DNA of 64,000 nucleotides from Lachnospiraceae bacterium (GCA_021772075.1 JAETNQ010000002.1:62001-126000), one strand, 5' to 3'; shown: positions 28,053-37,896, numbered from the stretch's first letter. The notes: generated by a model from the sequence alone, not told the origin. Translations and numbers: made by a program.

Positions 28053-29417
28053 TTAATTTTTAAAACTGTGGATCGGCGCGGGAATACGGCCTCCCCTGTT
28101 CACAAAAGCATCACAGGAAAAACCGTTTACCGGCATGATCGGAGCATGCCCCAGCAAACCGCCGAATTCCACGCTCTCGCCCACATCTTTGCCGATCACG
28201 GGGATGATCCTCACCGCCGTTGTCTTTTGGTTCACCATGCCGATTGCCATCTCATCGGCAATAATGCCGGAAATCGTAGTCGCTTTCGTATTTCCCGGAA
28301 TCGCTATCATATCCAGCCCTACGGAACATACACAAGTCATAGCCTCCAGCTTTTCTAATGTAAGCGCGCCGGCGCTGACCGCATCGATCATTCCCTGGTC
28401 CTCGCTGACCGGTATGAATGCCCCGCTCAGTCCGCCTACATACGAAGAAGCCATAACCCCTCCCTTCTTCACCTGATCGTTCAATAAGGCCAAAGCCGCC
28501 GTCGTTCCGGGCGCGCCCGCGTATTCCAGGCCGATCTCGCACAAAATATCTGCTACGCTGTCGCCGATCGCCGGAGTCGGCGCCAGCGACAGATCCACGA
28601 TGCCAAACGGCACTCCCAGCCTTCTCGACGCTTCCTGCGCCACAAGCTGCCCCACCCTTGTCACCTTGAAAGCTGTCTTTTTAATCGTTTCGCACAATAC
28701 TTCAAAATTTTCGCCCCGCACTTTGCCCAGGGCGGTTTTTACTGCTCCCGGGCCGCTGACGCCCACATTGATGATCCTGTCGCTTTCCGTCACGCCATGG
28801 AACGCCCCTGCCATAAACGGATTGTCGTCCGGCGCATTGCAGAATACCACCAGCTTCGCGCAGCCGAGGGAATCGTCCTCCTTCGTATATTCCGCCGTCC
28901 TCTTTACAATCTCTCCCATCAGCTTTACTGCATCCATATTGATCCCTGTCTTTGTGGAACCCAGGTTCACGGAACTGCATACCCTTTCCGTCGCAGAAAG
29001 GGCGAGCGGTATAGACTCTATGAAAATCCGGTCCGCTTCCGTCATGCCCTTCGATACCAAGGCGGAATATCCTCCGATAAAATTAACGCCTACTTCATGC
29101 GCCGCCTGATCCAGTGTTTCAGCGATCCCTGCAAAATCTTCCGGCGTTTTGCACGCCGCCCCTCCCACCAGCGCGATTGGAGTCACCGAGATTCTTTTAT
29201 TGACGATCGGTATGCCGAATTCCCTGGAAATCTCCTCTCCTGTTTTCACCAGATCCTTGGCAGCCTCATAAATTTTGGCATATATCTTTTCTTTTAACCT
29301 TCCCAAATCGGAATCGGCGCAGTCCAGCAAACTGATGCCGAGCGTTATTGTCCTTACATCCAGATTTTCCTTTTCAATCATCTGGTTTGTTTCAGCCACT
29401 TCAAATATATTGATCAT
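28053..29417 (-). CDS. PFL family protein (UPF0210)
   Basis: A 454-residue protein of the PFL/DUF711 family (UPF0210), structurally related to pyruvate formate-lyase-type barrels but of unknown reaction. Conserved blocks include [18 protein letters not shown] and [11 protein letters not shown]. It is encoded directly after the small ACT-domain protein, the usual pairing of these two families, and is likely regulated by or complexed with it. GAGGAG precedes the ATG. No glycyl-radical sequence is evident. Confidence 0.9.
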   Translation of the reverse strand: MINIFEVAETNQMIEKENLDVRTITLGISLLDCADSDLGRLKEKIYAKIYEAAKDLVKTGEEISREFGIPIVNKRISVTPIALVGGAACKTPEDFAGIAETLDQAAHEVGVNFIGGYSALVSKGMTEADRIFIESIPLALSATERVCSSVNLGSTKTGINMDAVKLMGEIVKRTAEYTKEDDSLGCAKLVVFCNAPDDNPFMAGAFHGVTESDRIINVGVSGPGAVKTALGKVRGENFEVLCETIKKTAFKVTRVGQLVAQEASRRLGVPFGIVDLSLAPTPAIGDSVADILCEIGLEYAGAPGTTAALALLNDQVKKGGVMASSYVGGLSGAFIPVSEDQGMIDAVSAGALTLEKLEAMTCVCSVGLDMIAIPGNTKATTISGIIADEMAIGMVNQKTTAVRIIPVIGKDVGESVEFGGLLGHAPIMPVNGFSCDAFVNRGGRIPAPIHSFKN

Positions 29418-29431
29418 CGTCTCTCCTCATC

Positions 29432-29704
29432 TCAAATCCTGTGCATTTTATCAAAGATCTCTTCCTTCTGGCATTTGATGATAACGCCGATCTCTTCCCC
29501 CAGCATTCCCAGTTCATCCACAATATCCCCGAAATGCTTTTCCGTCCTGCTCATATCCACAATCATCATCATATTGAAATACCCTTGCACAATTGTCTGG
29601 GAAATATCCAGAATATTAATCTTATTGTCCGCCAGATAGGTGCATACCTTGGCAATAATGCCTACCGTATCTTTCCCCACTACAGTAATAATTGTTTTTT
29701 TCAT
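29432..29704 (-). CDS. ACT-domain protein (UPF0237)
   Basis: A 90-residue single ACT domain (KKTIITVVGKDTVGIIAKVC at the N-terminus). The start at 29704 was chosen because GGAG lies seven bases upstream; the in-frame upstream stretch overlaps the metallo-hydrolase gene and lacks family similarity. ACT domains usually bind a small ligand such as an amino acid. Paired with the PFL-family gene 14 bases downstream. Confidence 0.9.
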   Translation of the reverse strand: MKKTIITVVGKDTVGIIAKVCTYLADNKINILDISQTIVQGYFNMMMIVDMSRTEKHFGDIVDELGMLGEEIGVIIKCQKEEIFDKMHRI

Positions 29705-29738
29705 TGTATTCTCCATTCTGCGGCCTGATCCGCCGCCC

Positions 29739-30539
29739 TTATGCAATTTCAACGATCTCCGACACCTCGCTTCTGTTCGCGATCCGTATCGGGAAATCAT
29801 TTGCCTTATATTTGTTGTCCGCCATTGCAATTTCTACCCGCACCGTTTCATAGGCAAGCTCCGGCAGATTATTTTCCTTGCTCAAATGCCCCAATACGAC
29901 CGTCTGCATACTGTCATTCAGCAGTCTGCAGAGCAGCTGCCCCGAAAGTTCATTGGAAAGATGCCCCCGGTCTCCCGCTATCCTTCTTTTTAAATAATAT
30001 GGATACGGCCCCACTTGGAGCATATTCGCATCGTGGTTCGCTTCTATCAGCAAGGCGTTCATTCCCCTCAGGCATTCCACCGTATAATCGTTATAACAGC
30101 CAAGGTCGGTCACGATGCCCAGCCTTTTTCTTCCATGGCTGATACGGTAAGCCACCGGCTCCGCCGCATCATGGGAAATCTTCATGGGATTTACCACCAG
30201 ATCCTTGACCGTCACTTTATGGTCCGCTTCCAATTCATGGAACAGGCATTCCTCAATCTTTCCTGCCATGGAAGAACAACGAATGGCATCCAACGTGCCT
30301 TTTGTTCCATAAACAGGGATATTGTATTTCCTTGCTATCACGCCCAGCCCGTTAATATGATCCGCATGTTCATGGGTAATAAATATCCCGTCTAATTCCT
30401 CCGGCTTTATCCCCAGCTTTTCCAGCCCTTCTTTTGTCCTTTTGCCGCTGATCCCGACATCCACCAGTATATGCGTGGCATCGGAACCTACATAGATGCA
30501 GTTTCCGCTGCTTCCGCTGGCAATACTGCACATCCGCAT
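29739..30539 (-). CDS. MBL-fold metallo-hydrolase, YycJ/WalJ-like
   Basis: A 266-residue metallo-beta-lactamase-fold hydrolase. The metal-binding HEHADH motif is at residues 56-61 (THEHADHI), with further ligands in SHDA (about 122) and VLGHLSKEN near the end. The N-terminal SGSSGN is typical of YycJ/WalJ relatives, which are proposed 5'-3' exonucleases in Firmicutes. There is no wal two-component operon here, so the name is by sequence only. Confidence 0.88.
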   Translation of the reverse strand: MRMCSIASGSSGNCIYVGSDATHILVDVGISGKRTKEGLEKLGIKPEELDGIFITHEHADHINGLGVIARKYNIPVYGTKGTLDAIRCSSMAGKIEECLFHELEADHKVTVKDLVVNPMKISHDAAEPVAYRISHGRKRLGIVTDLGCYNDYTVECLRGMNALLIEANHDANMLQVGPYPYYLKRRIAGDRGHLSNELSGQLLCRLLNDSMQTVVLGHLSKENNLPELAYETVRVEIAMADNKYKANDFPIRIANRSEVSEIVEIA

Positions 30540-30561
30540 TTCTTTATCCAGCCTTTCTTTT

Positions 30562-32730
30562 TTACTTTTCCCAATAGATTTCTATGACATCTCCGTCTTC
30601 CACCCGTTCCATATATCTCGATATCTGTCCGTTCCTCTTCGTGACTACGCATGCCCCCTGGGGACTGGAGCGGTCGAAATCAATATAATCAAAAACATCC
30701 ACAAATACATATGACGGCTTTCCGCTCATCGACACCGGGCTTCCGTTTACCAGGACATGTATGGTTCTCGGAGGTTCCTTCGCCTTCACGGCTCCGCCGT
30801 CCGCCGGTTCCGCTTTTTTCCTGTTTTCCTGATCTGTTCCTTCCGGCTCTTCATCGATTGCGTCTTCCTCCATTGCAGCATACGCCCCATATTCCGTTAA
30901 TTTCTCTCTTTCCGCTCTTTCTGCGGCCATTTCTCCCCTTTCCCGATTCGTCAGCCATGTATCCTCATCCGTTCCCTTCATCGCCCAAGATACCGTGAAA
31001 TTTTCAAATACATGCGTTTCCATATCCGCGCGCCGGTTATTGACATACATGTGAAGCCTGTCGTCCACCATAACGTCCATAAAATCGGCGATCTGTCTCA
31101 CCGTATAATAATTCAGCATTTCGATCTCGTCATTATCCTTGATATCATAATATCCCGACTGGAGCTTTCCGTTGACCCGGGCGAATTTTGGCAGATCAAT
31201 CCTTTTCTCATTCACCGTCACCCTGATCACATCGCCGAATTCGTTCAAATCGCCCAGTTCCACAACCGCCGCTTCCCCTGCTGTTGAGGGAACCACCTCA
31301 ATCTTATCCCCTCTGCGGATGGGCGTATGGATATCCGCTTCTTCCCCGTTTACCCGGATGACTGCCGCTTCTCCTAACTGTCCCCGGATGATCCTCGTTT
31401 TTCCGTTCACTCGGAAATTCAATTCTTTTCCCCTCTTCGGGAACAGGCCTTCCTTTTCGAACTCCGCCTGCATAGCCGCATCGACGACAGCCAGCATATT
31501 ATTATCGTATAATTTCACCCTCTGCCCGTTAAAATCCACAAAGATAAAACCATTGCTCTGTTCATAAAAACTCAGGCAGATACCGATCGGCGTCACGAGC
31601 AAGGAATCTTTTACGATGTGGTCTTCCAAAAACTCTACCGACTGCAATACTTCCCCGCCGCGCACCGCCACTCTTTCCTTCTGTATGCCAAGCTCCTCTG
31701 CCAGCCGGTCCGTATACCCTTCCATTTTGCCGCCTCCGCCCACCACAAAAACGGCGCTGACCGATTTTCCTCCGTTCAGTTCCTTAATCTTGTCTGCCAC
31801 TTGAAGAGCCATGGATTCTATGACCGGATCCAACACTTCCAGCAATTCGTCTTTGGCGATGCTCTGCTGCAGCCCCATAATATCTTTATAGGTGATCTCT
31901 TTCATGATCCCCGCATCTTTTTTAATCTGTTCTGCCGTTCCAAAATCCACAAGGCAATGCTTTGCAATCGTTTCCGTCAAAGCGTCTCCGGCCATAGGAA
32001 TCATGCCGAAAGCAATAATGCTCCCGTCTTTTGTGATAGAAATATCGGAAGTCCCCGCTCCCACGTCCACCAAGGCAATATTCAGCATCCGGTACATTTC
32101 GGGAATCGCTACCTGGATCGCCGCAATCGGTTCCAACGTCATATTGGCCACATTAAGCCCTGCCAGTTCCACCGCCTTATTCAACCCATCCACCACGTCA
32201 TCCGGGAGAAATGTGGCGATCATCTCCGCACTCAATATTTTTGCCTTATGCCCTTCCGGATTGGATATCGGATAATGGTTGACATAATAGTGGATCACGG
32301 AATGGCCCACGCAGTAAAATCTCATATCCGTATCATTTTCCTTCTGGAAGCGCTCATAAGCTCTTTCTACTCCGTAGGAAGTAAGGCCGTACATATCCTC
32401 CTGCGTAATTTCTTTCTCATAAGCGAACTCGCTGTCCACCGTCACATTCACCGTGCGGAGCACGCGCCCTGCCGCGGCGATACAGGCCTCCGTCAGCTTC
32501 CTCCCTGTCGCGGCTTCCAGTTCTTCCTTAATCTGCCGGACAGTCTCCCCCACTTTCCGAATATCATGGATCTGCCCGTCCAGCATGGCGCGGGTTTCAT
32601 GCTCCTTCATTCTCTGCGCCACCGCATAAAAACGATCATTGCTGCGGTATCCCACCGTACCCACAACACTTCTCGTCCCTATATCCAATCCAAAAACAAG
32701 CTGTCCCGAATAGTTTTTTCCTTCTGTCAC
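30562..32730 (-). CDS. FtsA-like actin-family protein with long C-terminal extension
   Basis: A 722-residue protein whose first 370 residues form an actin-like ATPase of the FtsA group: phosphate-1 FGLDIGTRSVVG (about 13-24), phosphate-2 DVGAGTSDIS (about 222-231), and adenosine motif VVGGGGKMEGY (about 325). FtsA itself is about 420 residues; here about 350 further residues follow, with an acidic/charged region near 590-640. It could act in septum or wall-machine placement, which is inferred from the family. Its ATG overlaps the coaE stop by four bases. Confidence 0.85.
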   Translation of the reverse strand: MTEGKNYSGQLVFGLDIGTRSVVGTVGYRSNDRFYAVAQRMKEHETRAMLDGQIHDIRKVGETVRQIKEELEAATGRKLTEACIAAAGRVLRTVNVTVDSEFAYEKEITQEDMYGLTSYGVERAYERFQKENDTDMRFYCVGHSVIHYYVNHYPISNPEGHKAKILSAEMIATFLPDDVVDGLNKAVELAGLNVANMTLEPIAAIQVAIPEMYRMLNIALVDVGAGTSDISITKDGSIIAFGMIPMAGDALTETIAKHCLVDFGTAEQIKKDAGIMKEITYKDIMGLQQSIAKDELLEVLDPVIESMALQVADKIKELNGGKSVSAVFVVGGGGKMEGYTDRLAEELGIQKERVAVRGGEVLQSVEFLEDHIVKDSLLVTPIGICLSFYEQSNGFIFVDFNGQRVKLYDNNMLAVVDAAMQAEFEKEGLFPKRGKELNFRVNGKTRIIRGQLGEAAVIRVNGEEADIHTPIRRGDKIEVVPSTAGEAAVVELGDLNEFGDVIRVTVNEKRIDLPKFARVNGKLQSGYYDIKDNDEIEMLNYYTVRQIADFMDVMVDDRLHMYVNNRRADMETHVFENFTVSWAMKGTDEDTWLTNRERGEMAAERAEREKLTEYGAYAAMEEDAIDEEPEGTDQENRKKAEPADGGAVKAKEPPRTIHVLVNGSPVSMSGKPSYVFVDVFDYIDFDRSSPQGACVVTKRNGQISRYMERVEDGDVIEIYWEK

Positions 32731-33323
32731 AGATATCCCTCCAATTTCTTATCGATCTGCTCATATGTATCCGCAAGGCTGCCGCCGTTATCGATCACGA
32801 CCTTGCAATGCTTCCTGAACTCCTCTTCCGAAAGCTGCCGCTCCAGGATCCGGGAAATCTTTTCATCGCTGTAATTTCTAAAGCACTTCAGCCTCCGCCT
32901 CCGCACTTCCTCTCCGGCATAAATATACCATAGCTCATCTACCGTATTTTCATATCCGCCCTCAATCAAAAGAGCCGCTTCGATAAACAAAAAATCCGTC
33001 TTTCCTTCCCCGCCGACCCTTTCGATTTCCTTCCGGATATATTCCCTGACCATCGGATGAACCAAATCGTTCACTTGTTGCAGAAGCGCTTCGCTGCCGA
33101 ATATCTTTTCTGCCATTTTTTTCCGGTCAATCTTTCCATCCGGCGCAAGTATCTCCTGTCCGAGCAATTCCACCAGCGCCCTATAGCAGCTTTCTCCCGG
33201 CTCTTGCACCTTATGCGCCGCTTCATCGGCCAGCAATATATGACAATTATATTTTCCTTTGATATATGCCAGCACTTCCGTCTTGCCGGCTCCAATTCCC
33301 CCCGTAATGCCAATGATCTTCAT
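32727..33323 (-). CDS. coaE: Dephospho-CoA kinase
   Basis: A 198-residue kinase that phosphorylates dephospho-CoA, the last step of coenzyme A synthesis. The P-loop GGIGAGKT lies at residues 8-15, with the family's DEAAH segment at about 33 and the C-terminal VIDNGGSLADT. Length is standard. Lies 18 bases after polA and overlaps the FtsA-like gene, matching a polA-coaE operon. Confidence 0.95.
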   Translation of the reverse strand: MKIIGITGGIGAGKTEVLAYIKGKYNCHILLADEAAHKVQEPGESCYRALVELLGQEILAPDGKIDRKKMAEKIFGSEALLQQVNDLVHPMVREYIRKEIERVGGEGKTDFLFIEAALLIEGGYENTVDELWYIYAGEEVRRRRLKCFRNYSDEKISRILERQLSEEEFRKHCKVVIDNGGSLADTYEQIDKKLEGYL

Positions 33324-33340
33324 AAAAACTCCTGTTCCGG

Positions 33341-36004
33341 CTATTTCGCCTCATACCAGTTCCTTCCGGTATGCATATCCACTTCCAATGTGACAGCCAG
33401 ATCCGCCGCCGCTTTCATTTCCTCATCCAGAATAGCTTTCACCTTCTCCGTTTCTTCTTCTGCGGTCTCGATCAAAAGCTCATCGTGTACCTGGAGGATC
33501 AGCTTGGAAGATAAATTTTCTTCCTTTAATCTCCGCCATACTCTGATCATGGCGATCTTAATAATATCTGCCGCCGTACCCTGAATCGGGGAATTCATCG
33601 CAACCCTTTCCCCAAAGGAGCGCTGCATAAAATTACTGGAAAAAAGTTCCGGCACCGGCCTTCTGCGCCCGAACATCGTTGTCACATACCCGTCCCTTTT
33701 CGCGTTTTCTACCTGTCTGTCCAAAAATTTCTTTACTTCCGGATATGTCGCAAAATACTGCTCGATATACTCCGCCGCCTCTTTCCTCGAAATGCTCAGA
33801 TCCTGGCTTAGCCCAAAGGAGCTGATGCCATACACGATGCCGAAGTTGACCGCCTTGGCATTCCTGCGCTGCAAATCCGTCACTTCTTCAAAAGGAGTGT
33901 GGAATACTTTGGAAGCCGTGATCCTATGGATATCCTCATCCATTTTATATGCCTCTATCAGCTGGGCATCCTCCGACATATGGGCCAGCACTCGCAGCTC
34001 GATCTGGGAATAGTCCGCATCCGTGAACACAAACCCGTCCTTTGGGACAAATACTTTCCGTATCAGCCGTCCCAGCTCCATCCGCATAGGAATATTCTGC
34101 AGATTCGGCTCGGTCGAGCTGATCCGTCCCGTAGCCGTAATCGTCTGGTTAAATGTACTGTGTATCCTTTGATCCTCCCCGATATAAGCTGCCAGCCCTT
34201 CCGCATAAGTGGATTTCAGCTTTGCCAATCCCCTGTATTCCAGAACTTCCTCCACGATAGGATGATCCTGCGCCAATTTATCCAATACATCCGCAGCCGT
34301 GGAATATCCGGTCTTTGTCTTTTTCCCGCCCGGAAGCCCCATCTTCTCGAACAAAACTTCCCCCAGCTGTTTCGGGGAATTGATATTAAAATCACATCCC
34401 GCTTTCCGGTGAATGCTCTCTTCCAGTTCTCCGATCCTTCCATTTAAGGCTTCCCCATAAGCGCGCAGCTCGTCCGGCTTTACCTTAACCCCTTCTTTCT
34501 CCATGTCATGCAGAACATAAGAAAGGGGCATTTCGATCTCTTCCATTAACCGTTCCATGCCTGTCTGCCTGAGCTTGTCCTTTAAGGCAGGAGCGGCCAT
34601 CCAGTCCACATACGCAAGAAAACACGCATATTCCATGACTTCCTTTTCTTTCTCTTCCGCCGCCTTTTTCAAGGGCGTTTTTCCAAACCTCTGCGCCCTC
34701 CCGGGAATCGCCAGGCCCAGATATTCCGAAGCGATATCCTCCGGCCCATAATCACTTTTCAAAGGATTCAGCAAATATGCCGCGATTAATAGATCAAACA
34801 GCCCGTTCGTCCGATCCGTTTTGATATATTCATACTTATTTTTTATATCGAAAGTAACAAAATGCATGCCGGTTCTTTCCTTTTCGGCCACAGCCTCTTT
34901 CAATCCGCCCAGCAAATATTCCTTTGTCAGAAAGCCTTCCGGCTTCAGAAAATAAACCTCCTTTTCTCCGAAAGCCAAAGAGATTCCGACAAAATCTTCC
35001 TCCCGGCGGCTGTCTTCTATAATCTCGAAAGCAGCCCATTTTTCTTTATCCGAATCTTTCAGCTTCCGAAAAAGTTCTTCCGCCTCCCCCAGCCCCGTCA
35101 CTGTCCTGAAATATTCCGTTTCTTTATTTTCCACCCCATGTTGTTCAAAACGGCTCAATATATTTTTAAATCCCAGCCGTTGAAAAATCTGATAGGCGTC
35201 CTCCGTATAAAAATCTCCGATTCTGGCATCCTCATACGAAAAATCGAAATCCCCGTCCACTTTAATTGTCGCCAGTTCCTTGCTCAAATCCGCAAGATCT
35301 TTATTAGCCGCCAAGGATTCCCTGACGGACTTTTTCGGTACCTCTTCCAGGTGTTCATAGATTCCCTCCAAAGACCCGAAACGAACCATCAGATCCGTCG
35401 CCGTCTTCTCGCCGACTTTCGGCACGCCGGGAATATTATCCGCCGTATCGCCCATCAGCGCCTTCAGATCAATGAACTGCACCGGATTCACCTGATATTT
35501 CGCTTCTACATCCGCAGCGTAGTAATCTTCTACTTCTGTCCTGCCGCCCTTTGTTTTCGGTATCCGTATCTTAATATGGGAAGAAGCGATCTGCAGCAAA
35601 TCCCGGTCGCCGGAAATCAGCGCCACTTCCATCCCTTCTTTTTCCGAACGCTTCGCCAGCGTTCCAAGAATATCATCCGCTTCCAGCCCTGGCTTCTCCA
35701 CCGTCCGTATTCCCATTGCCCCAAGGACTTCCTTCATTACAGGAACCTGCTCGCGCAGTTCGTCCGGCATGGGCTTTCTCGTTCCTTTATATTCGCTGTA
35801 AATCTTATGCCGGAAAGTAGGTTCATGTACGTCAAAAGCTACCGCCAGATATTCCGGATGCTCTTCGTCCAAAATCTTAAACATAATATTCAAGAACCCA
35901 TAAATGGCATTCGTATGAAGCCCTTCCGAATTGCTCAGGTCAGGCACTCCATAAAACGCCCTGTTTAAAATGCTATGTCCGTCGATCAATACTATTTTTT
36001 CCAT
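33341..36004 (-). CDS. polA: DNA polymerase I
   Basis: An 887-residue family-A polymerase used in repair and Okazaki-fragment processing. The N-terminal 5'-nuclease begins LIDGHSILNRAFYG and shows GDRDLLQ and the KALMGDTADNIPG metal-binding stretch. The polymerase domain has motif A DYSQIELR, motif B (RRNAKAVNFGIVYG) and motif C (VHDELL). The middle proofreading domain has lost the catalytic DxE; the corresponding segment reads FEIIEDSRREED, so 3'-5' exonuclease activity is probably absent, as in several Firmicute Pol I enzymes. Followed directly by coaE. Confidence 0.96.
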   Translation of the reverse strand: MEKIVLIDGHSILNRAFYGVPDLSNSEGLHTNAIYGFLNIMFKILDEEHPEYLAVAFDVHEPTFRHKIYSEYKGTRKPMPDELREQVPVMKEVLGAMGIRTVEKPGLEADDILGTLAKRSEKEGMEVALISGDRDLLQIASSHIKIRIPKTKGGRTEVEDYYAADVEAKYQVNPVQFIDLKALMGDTADNIPGVPKVGEKTATDLMVRFGSLEGIYEHLEEVPKKSVRESLAANKDLADLSKELATIKVDGDFDFSYEDARIGDFYTEDAYQIFQRLGFKNILSRFEQHGVENKETEYFRTVTGLGEAEELFRKLKDSDKEKWAAFEIIEDSRREEDFVGISLAFGEKEVYFLKPEGFLTKEYLLGGLKEAVAEKERTGMHFVTFDIKNKYEYIKTDRTNGLFDLLIAAYLLNPLKSDYGPEDIASEYLGLAIPGRAQRFGKTPLKKAAEEKEKEVMEYACFLAYVDWMAAPALKDKLRQTGMERLMEEIEMPLSYVLHDMEKEGVKVKPDELRAYGEALNGRIGELEESIHRKAGCDFNINSPKQLGEVLFEKMGLPGGKKTKTGYSTAADVLDKLAQDHPIVEEVLEYRGLAKLKSTYAEGLAAYIGEDQRIHSTFNQTITATGRISSTEPNLQNIPMRMELGRLIRKVFVPKDGFVFTDADYSQIELRVLAHMSEDAQLIEAYKMDEDIHRITASKVFHTPFEEVTDLQRRNAKAVNFGIVYGISSFGLSQDLSISRKEAAEYIEQYFATYPEVKKFLDRQVENAKRDGYVTTMFGRRRPVPELFSSNFMQRSFGERVAMNSPIQGTAADIIKIAMIRVWRRLKEENLSSKLILQVHDELLIETAEEETEKVKAILDEEMKAAADLAVTLEVDMHTGRNWYEAK

Positions 36005-36036
36005 ACGCCTTATATCCCCGCTGCCTTTACAGTACT

Positions 36037-36360
36037 TTACAGCACTATAATTAAAACAATAATCGTTACAATGGTTATAATCGCCAGAATTTCCACGCCA
36101 TATACGAAGAAATGGAATGCCTCCCGTATTTTCATCCTCCGCCTGGTATCCTCCATCATCCAGTCAAACTCCTTCTGCAAATCAAAGGTATTCCCCTCTT
36201 CCAGCCTCGCCATCCCTTCCTGCACAAGAAACTGTATGCTGAGTTCTTCCTTGCATTCCTTGCATTCTTCCATATGATCCAAAAAATTCCTCAGTTCCCT
36301 GCTATTTAATTTATGATTCAAAAAATCCGGTATCATTTTTATTGCTTCTTTACAGTCCAT
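36037..36360 (-). CDS. Zinc-finger (zf-HC2-like) membrane protein, anti-sigma type
   Basis: A 107-residue protein with an N-terminal zinc-finger-like motif (FLDHMEECKECKEE, residues 26-39, HxxxC...C) and a C-terminal membrane segment (about 85-106). This is the layout of small anti-sigma factors, but no sigma factor gene is adjacent; polA follows. GGGGAG lies before the ATG. Confidence 0.75.
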   Translation of the reverse strand: MDCKEAIKMIPDFLNHKLNSRELRNFLDHMEECKECKEELSIQFLVQEGMARLEEGNTFDLQKEFDWMMEDTRRRMKIREAFHFFVYGVEILAIITIVTIIVLIIVL

Positions 36361-36442
36361 AGCAGCTCCCCGCTCATTCTCTTACGTATCTTTCTTTATC
36401 TTATGCCGGGATACTTTTATGCGGTATACCCATGCTTTATTT

Positions 36443-36470
36443 ACTATACACTAAAATCAGTTTTTTTGAA
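36443..36470 (-). promoter_or_regulatory. Possible promoter upstream of the zinc-finger gene and polA
   Basis: Candidate -10 TATAGT (complement of 36443-36448) and -35 TTCAAA (complement of 36465-36470), 16 bases apart, about 80 bases before the zinc-finger gene. Nothing else stands out in 36361-36518. Confidence 0.35.
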
Positions 36471-36518
36471 AGTATTCCGGGAAAATTAATTTGGGAAAAC
36501 GCCGCAGAAAGCGGTACG

Positions 36519-36563
36519 AAAAAAGACCGAACCACAGTATAAAAGCTGTAGTCCGGTTCTTTT
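36519..36563 (-). terminator. Intrinsic terminator after nagB
   Basis: A long stem of about 15 pairs (with a bulge) followed on the minus strand by six T residues, 38 bases after the nagB stop codon. Confidence 0.8.
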
Positions 36564-36600
36564 ATAAAATTCTTCCCCGCATCATAAATATAATATTATA

Positions 36601-37332
36601 TTACATTTTTACCAGCGAAAGAGCTGCCTCATCTGCTACTACCGTTACGTTAGGGTGAAGCTGTAAAACCGATGCCTGCACCTTAGGAGTAATCGGCCCG
36701 AAGAATGCGTCCCTTACAATCGCCGCTTTATCTTCTCCGCTGACTACCACCAGCACCGATTTCGCCAGCATAATCGTCTTAATGCCCATCGTATACGCCT
36801 GCTTCGGCACATCGTCATAAGATGCAAAGAATCTTTTATTCGCTTCGATCGTAGACGGCGTCAGATCCACGCAATGAGTTTCCGGGATAAATTCATCTGC
36901 CGGTTCGTTAAATCCGATATGTCCGTTATGTCCAAGCCCTAAAAGCTGCAAGTCAATGCCTCCTACCGATTCGATCACCTTATTATAATCGGTACATGCT
37001 TTCTCGCTGTCCGGTTCGGTTCCGTCCGGAAGATGGGTATTATCCTTGTTTATATTCACCTTGCTGAACAGATGGTCATTCATAAAATAATAATAACTCT
37101 GGTCATTGTCTCTTGTCAGTCCTTTATATTCATCGAGATTGACCGATGTTACCTTTGAGAAATCCAGATCCCCCTTCTGATACCATTCCACCAGCTGTTC
37201 ATAAGTTCCGATCGGCGTAGAACCCGTTGCCAGACCAAGAACACAATCCGGTTTTACGATTACCTGGGCTGATATAATATTAGCAGCCTTTCTGCTCATA
37301 TCCTTATAATCTTTTGCTTTAATTATTCTCAT
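36601..37332 (-). CDS. nagB: Glucosamine-6-phosphate deaminase
   Basis: A 243-residue deaminase/isomerase that converts glucosamine-6-phosphate to fructose-6-phosphate and ammonia in amino-sugar use. It begins MRIIKAKDYKDMSRKAA and contains LGLATGSTPIGTYEQL (about 33-48), the DEYKGL active-site segment and GLGHNGHIGFNEPAD (catalytic His region). The ATG at 37332 is supported by GGAGC six bases upstream. Its start lies 12 bases after the ptsH stop, so the two genes form an operon. Amino sugars are commonly imported by a PTS, which explains the partnership. Confidence 0.95.
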   Translation of the reverse strand: MRIIKAKDYKDMSRKAANIISAQVIVKPDCVLGLATGSTPIGTYEQLVEWYQKGDLDFSKVTSVNLDEYKGLTRDNDQSYYYFMNDHLFSKVNINKDNTHLPDGTEPDSEKACTDYNKVIESVGGIDLQLLGLGHNGHIGFNEPADEFIPETHCVDLTPSTIEANKRFFASYDDVPKQAYTMGIKTIMLAKSVLVVVSGEDKAAIVRDAFFGPITPKVQASVLQLHPNVTVVADEAALSLVKM

Positions 37333-37343
37333 TTCTGCTCCTA

Positions 37344-37601
37344 TCACAAATTGGTTTCAAAGAACTTCTTCAAAGCTGCGATCGCTTCTGCCTCATCCGG
37401 CCCTTCTGCCCTGCAAGTAACGGTCGTCCCCTTTTTTGCGCCAGCGCCCATAAGCGCCATGATTTTCTTTGCGTCCGCTTTCTTTGTCCCAGTATCCACC
37501 GTAATGGTACTCTTAAAAGCTGCCGCCTGCTTTACCAGCAATCCTGCAGGCCTTGCATGAATCCCCAGCTCATCTTTGATTGTGTACTTAAATTCCTGCA
37601 T
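37344..37601 (-). CDS. ptsH: Phosphocarrier protein HPr
   Basis: An 85-residue HPr. The enzyme-I acceptor His15 lies in LGIHARPAG. At the Ser46 position, where Firmicute HPr is phosphorylated by HprK, the sequence reads AKKIMALM, with Lys46. This HPr should carry PTS phosphate but not act as the usual catabolite co-repressor. AGGAG precedes the ATG at 37601. It is in an operon with nagB, and its promoter area holds a repeat array. The His15-minus, Ser46-plus relative is at 14567-14809. Confidence 0.93.
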   Translation of the reverse strand: MQEFKYTIKDELGIHARPAGLLVKQAAAFKSTITVDTGTKKADAKKIMALMGAGAKKGTTVTCRAEGPDEAEAIAALKKFFETNL

Positions 37602-37802
37602 AATATATTTCTCCTTTCTTTCATTCCCTTTGCAAGGATTTCTATCCACATATTCTATTTCGGCAATATCCTGTTATCCCGTCTGTTGCTATACTTTCCA
37701 CAAAATATCTGGGTATATAATAACAATTTATACAATTTCTGTCAAGCAAATAAAACTTTTTTTGTGTTTTATGTTGAATATATTTTTCTCACATTCCAAT
37801 TT

Positions 37803-37887
37803 ATTATACCTTTTTCAAAGGATACCTTTTTCAAAGGATACCTTTTTCAAAAAGATGACTTTTGCAAAAAGATGCCTTTTGCAAAGC
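37803..37887 (-). promoter_or_regulatory. Tandem repeat array overlapping the likely ptsH-nagB promoter
   Basis: Five tandem 16-17-base units, each with a CTTTTTCAAAG- or CTTTTGCAAAAG-like palindrome, cover 37806-37887; the first two are identical. On the minus strand the array runs straight into a consensus TATAAT (complement of 37803-37808). Each unit also supplies a TTTGAA-like -35 look-alike, the closest at a 20-base spacing. A leader of about 195 bases precedes ptsH. No other feature is seen between 37650 and the array. Confidence 0.55.
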
Positions 37888-37896
37888 GCGTATATA

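Noticed and set aside
37806-37887. CRISPR array
   Set aside because: Units are contiguous with no spacers and are too short.
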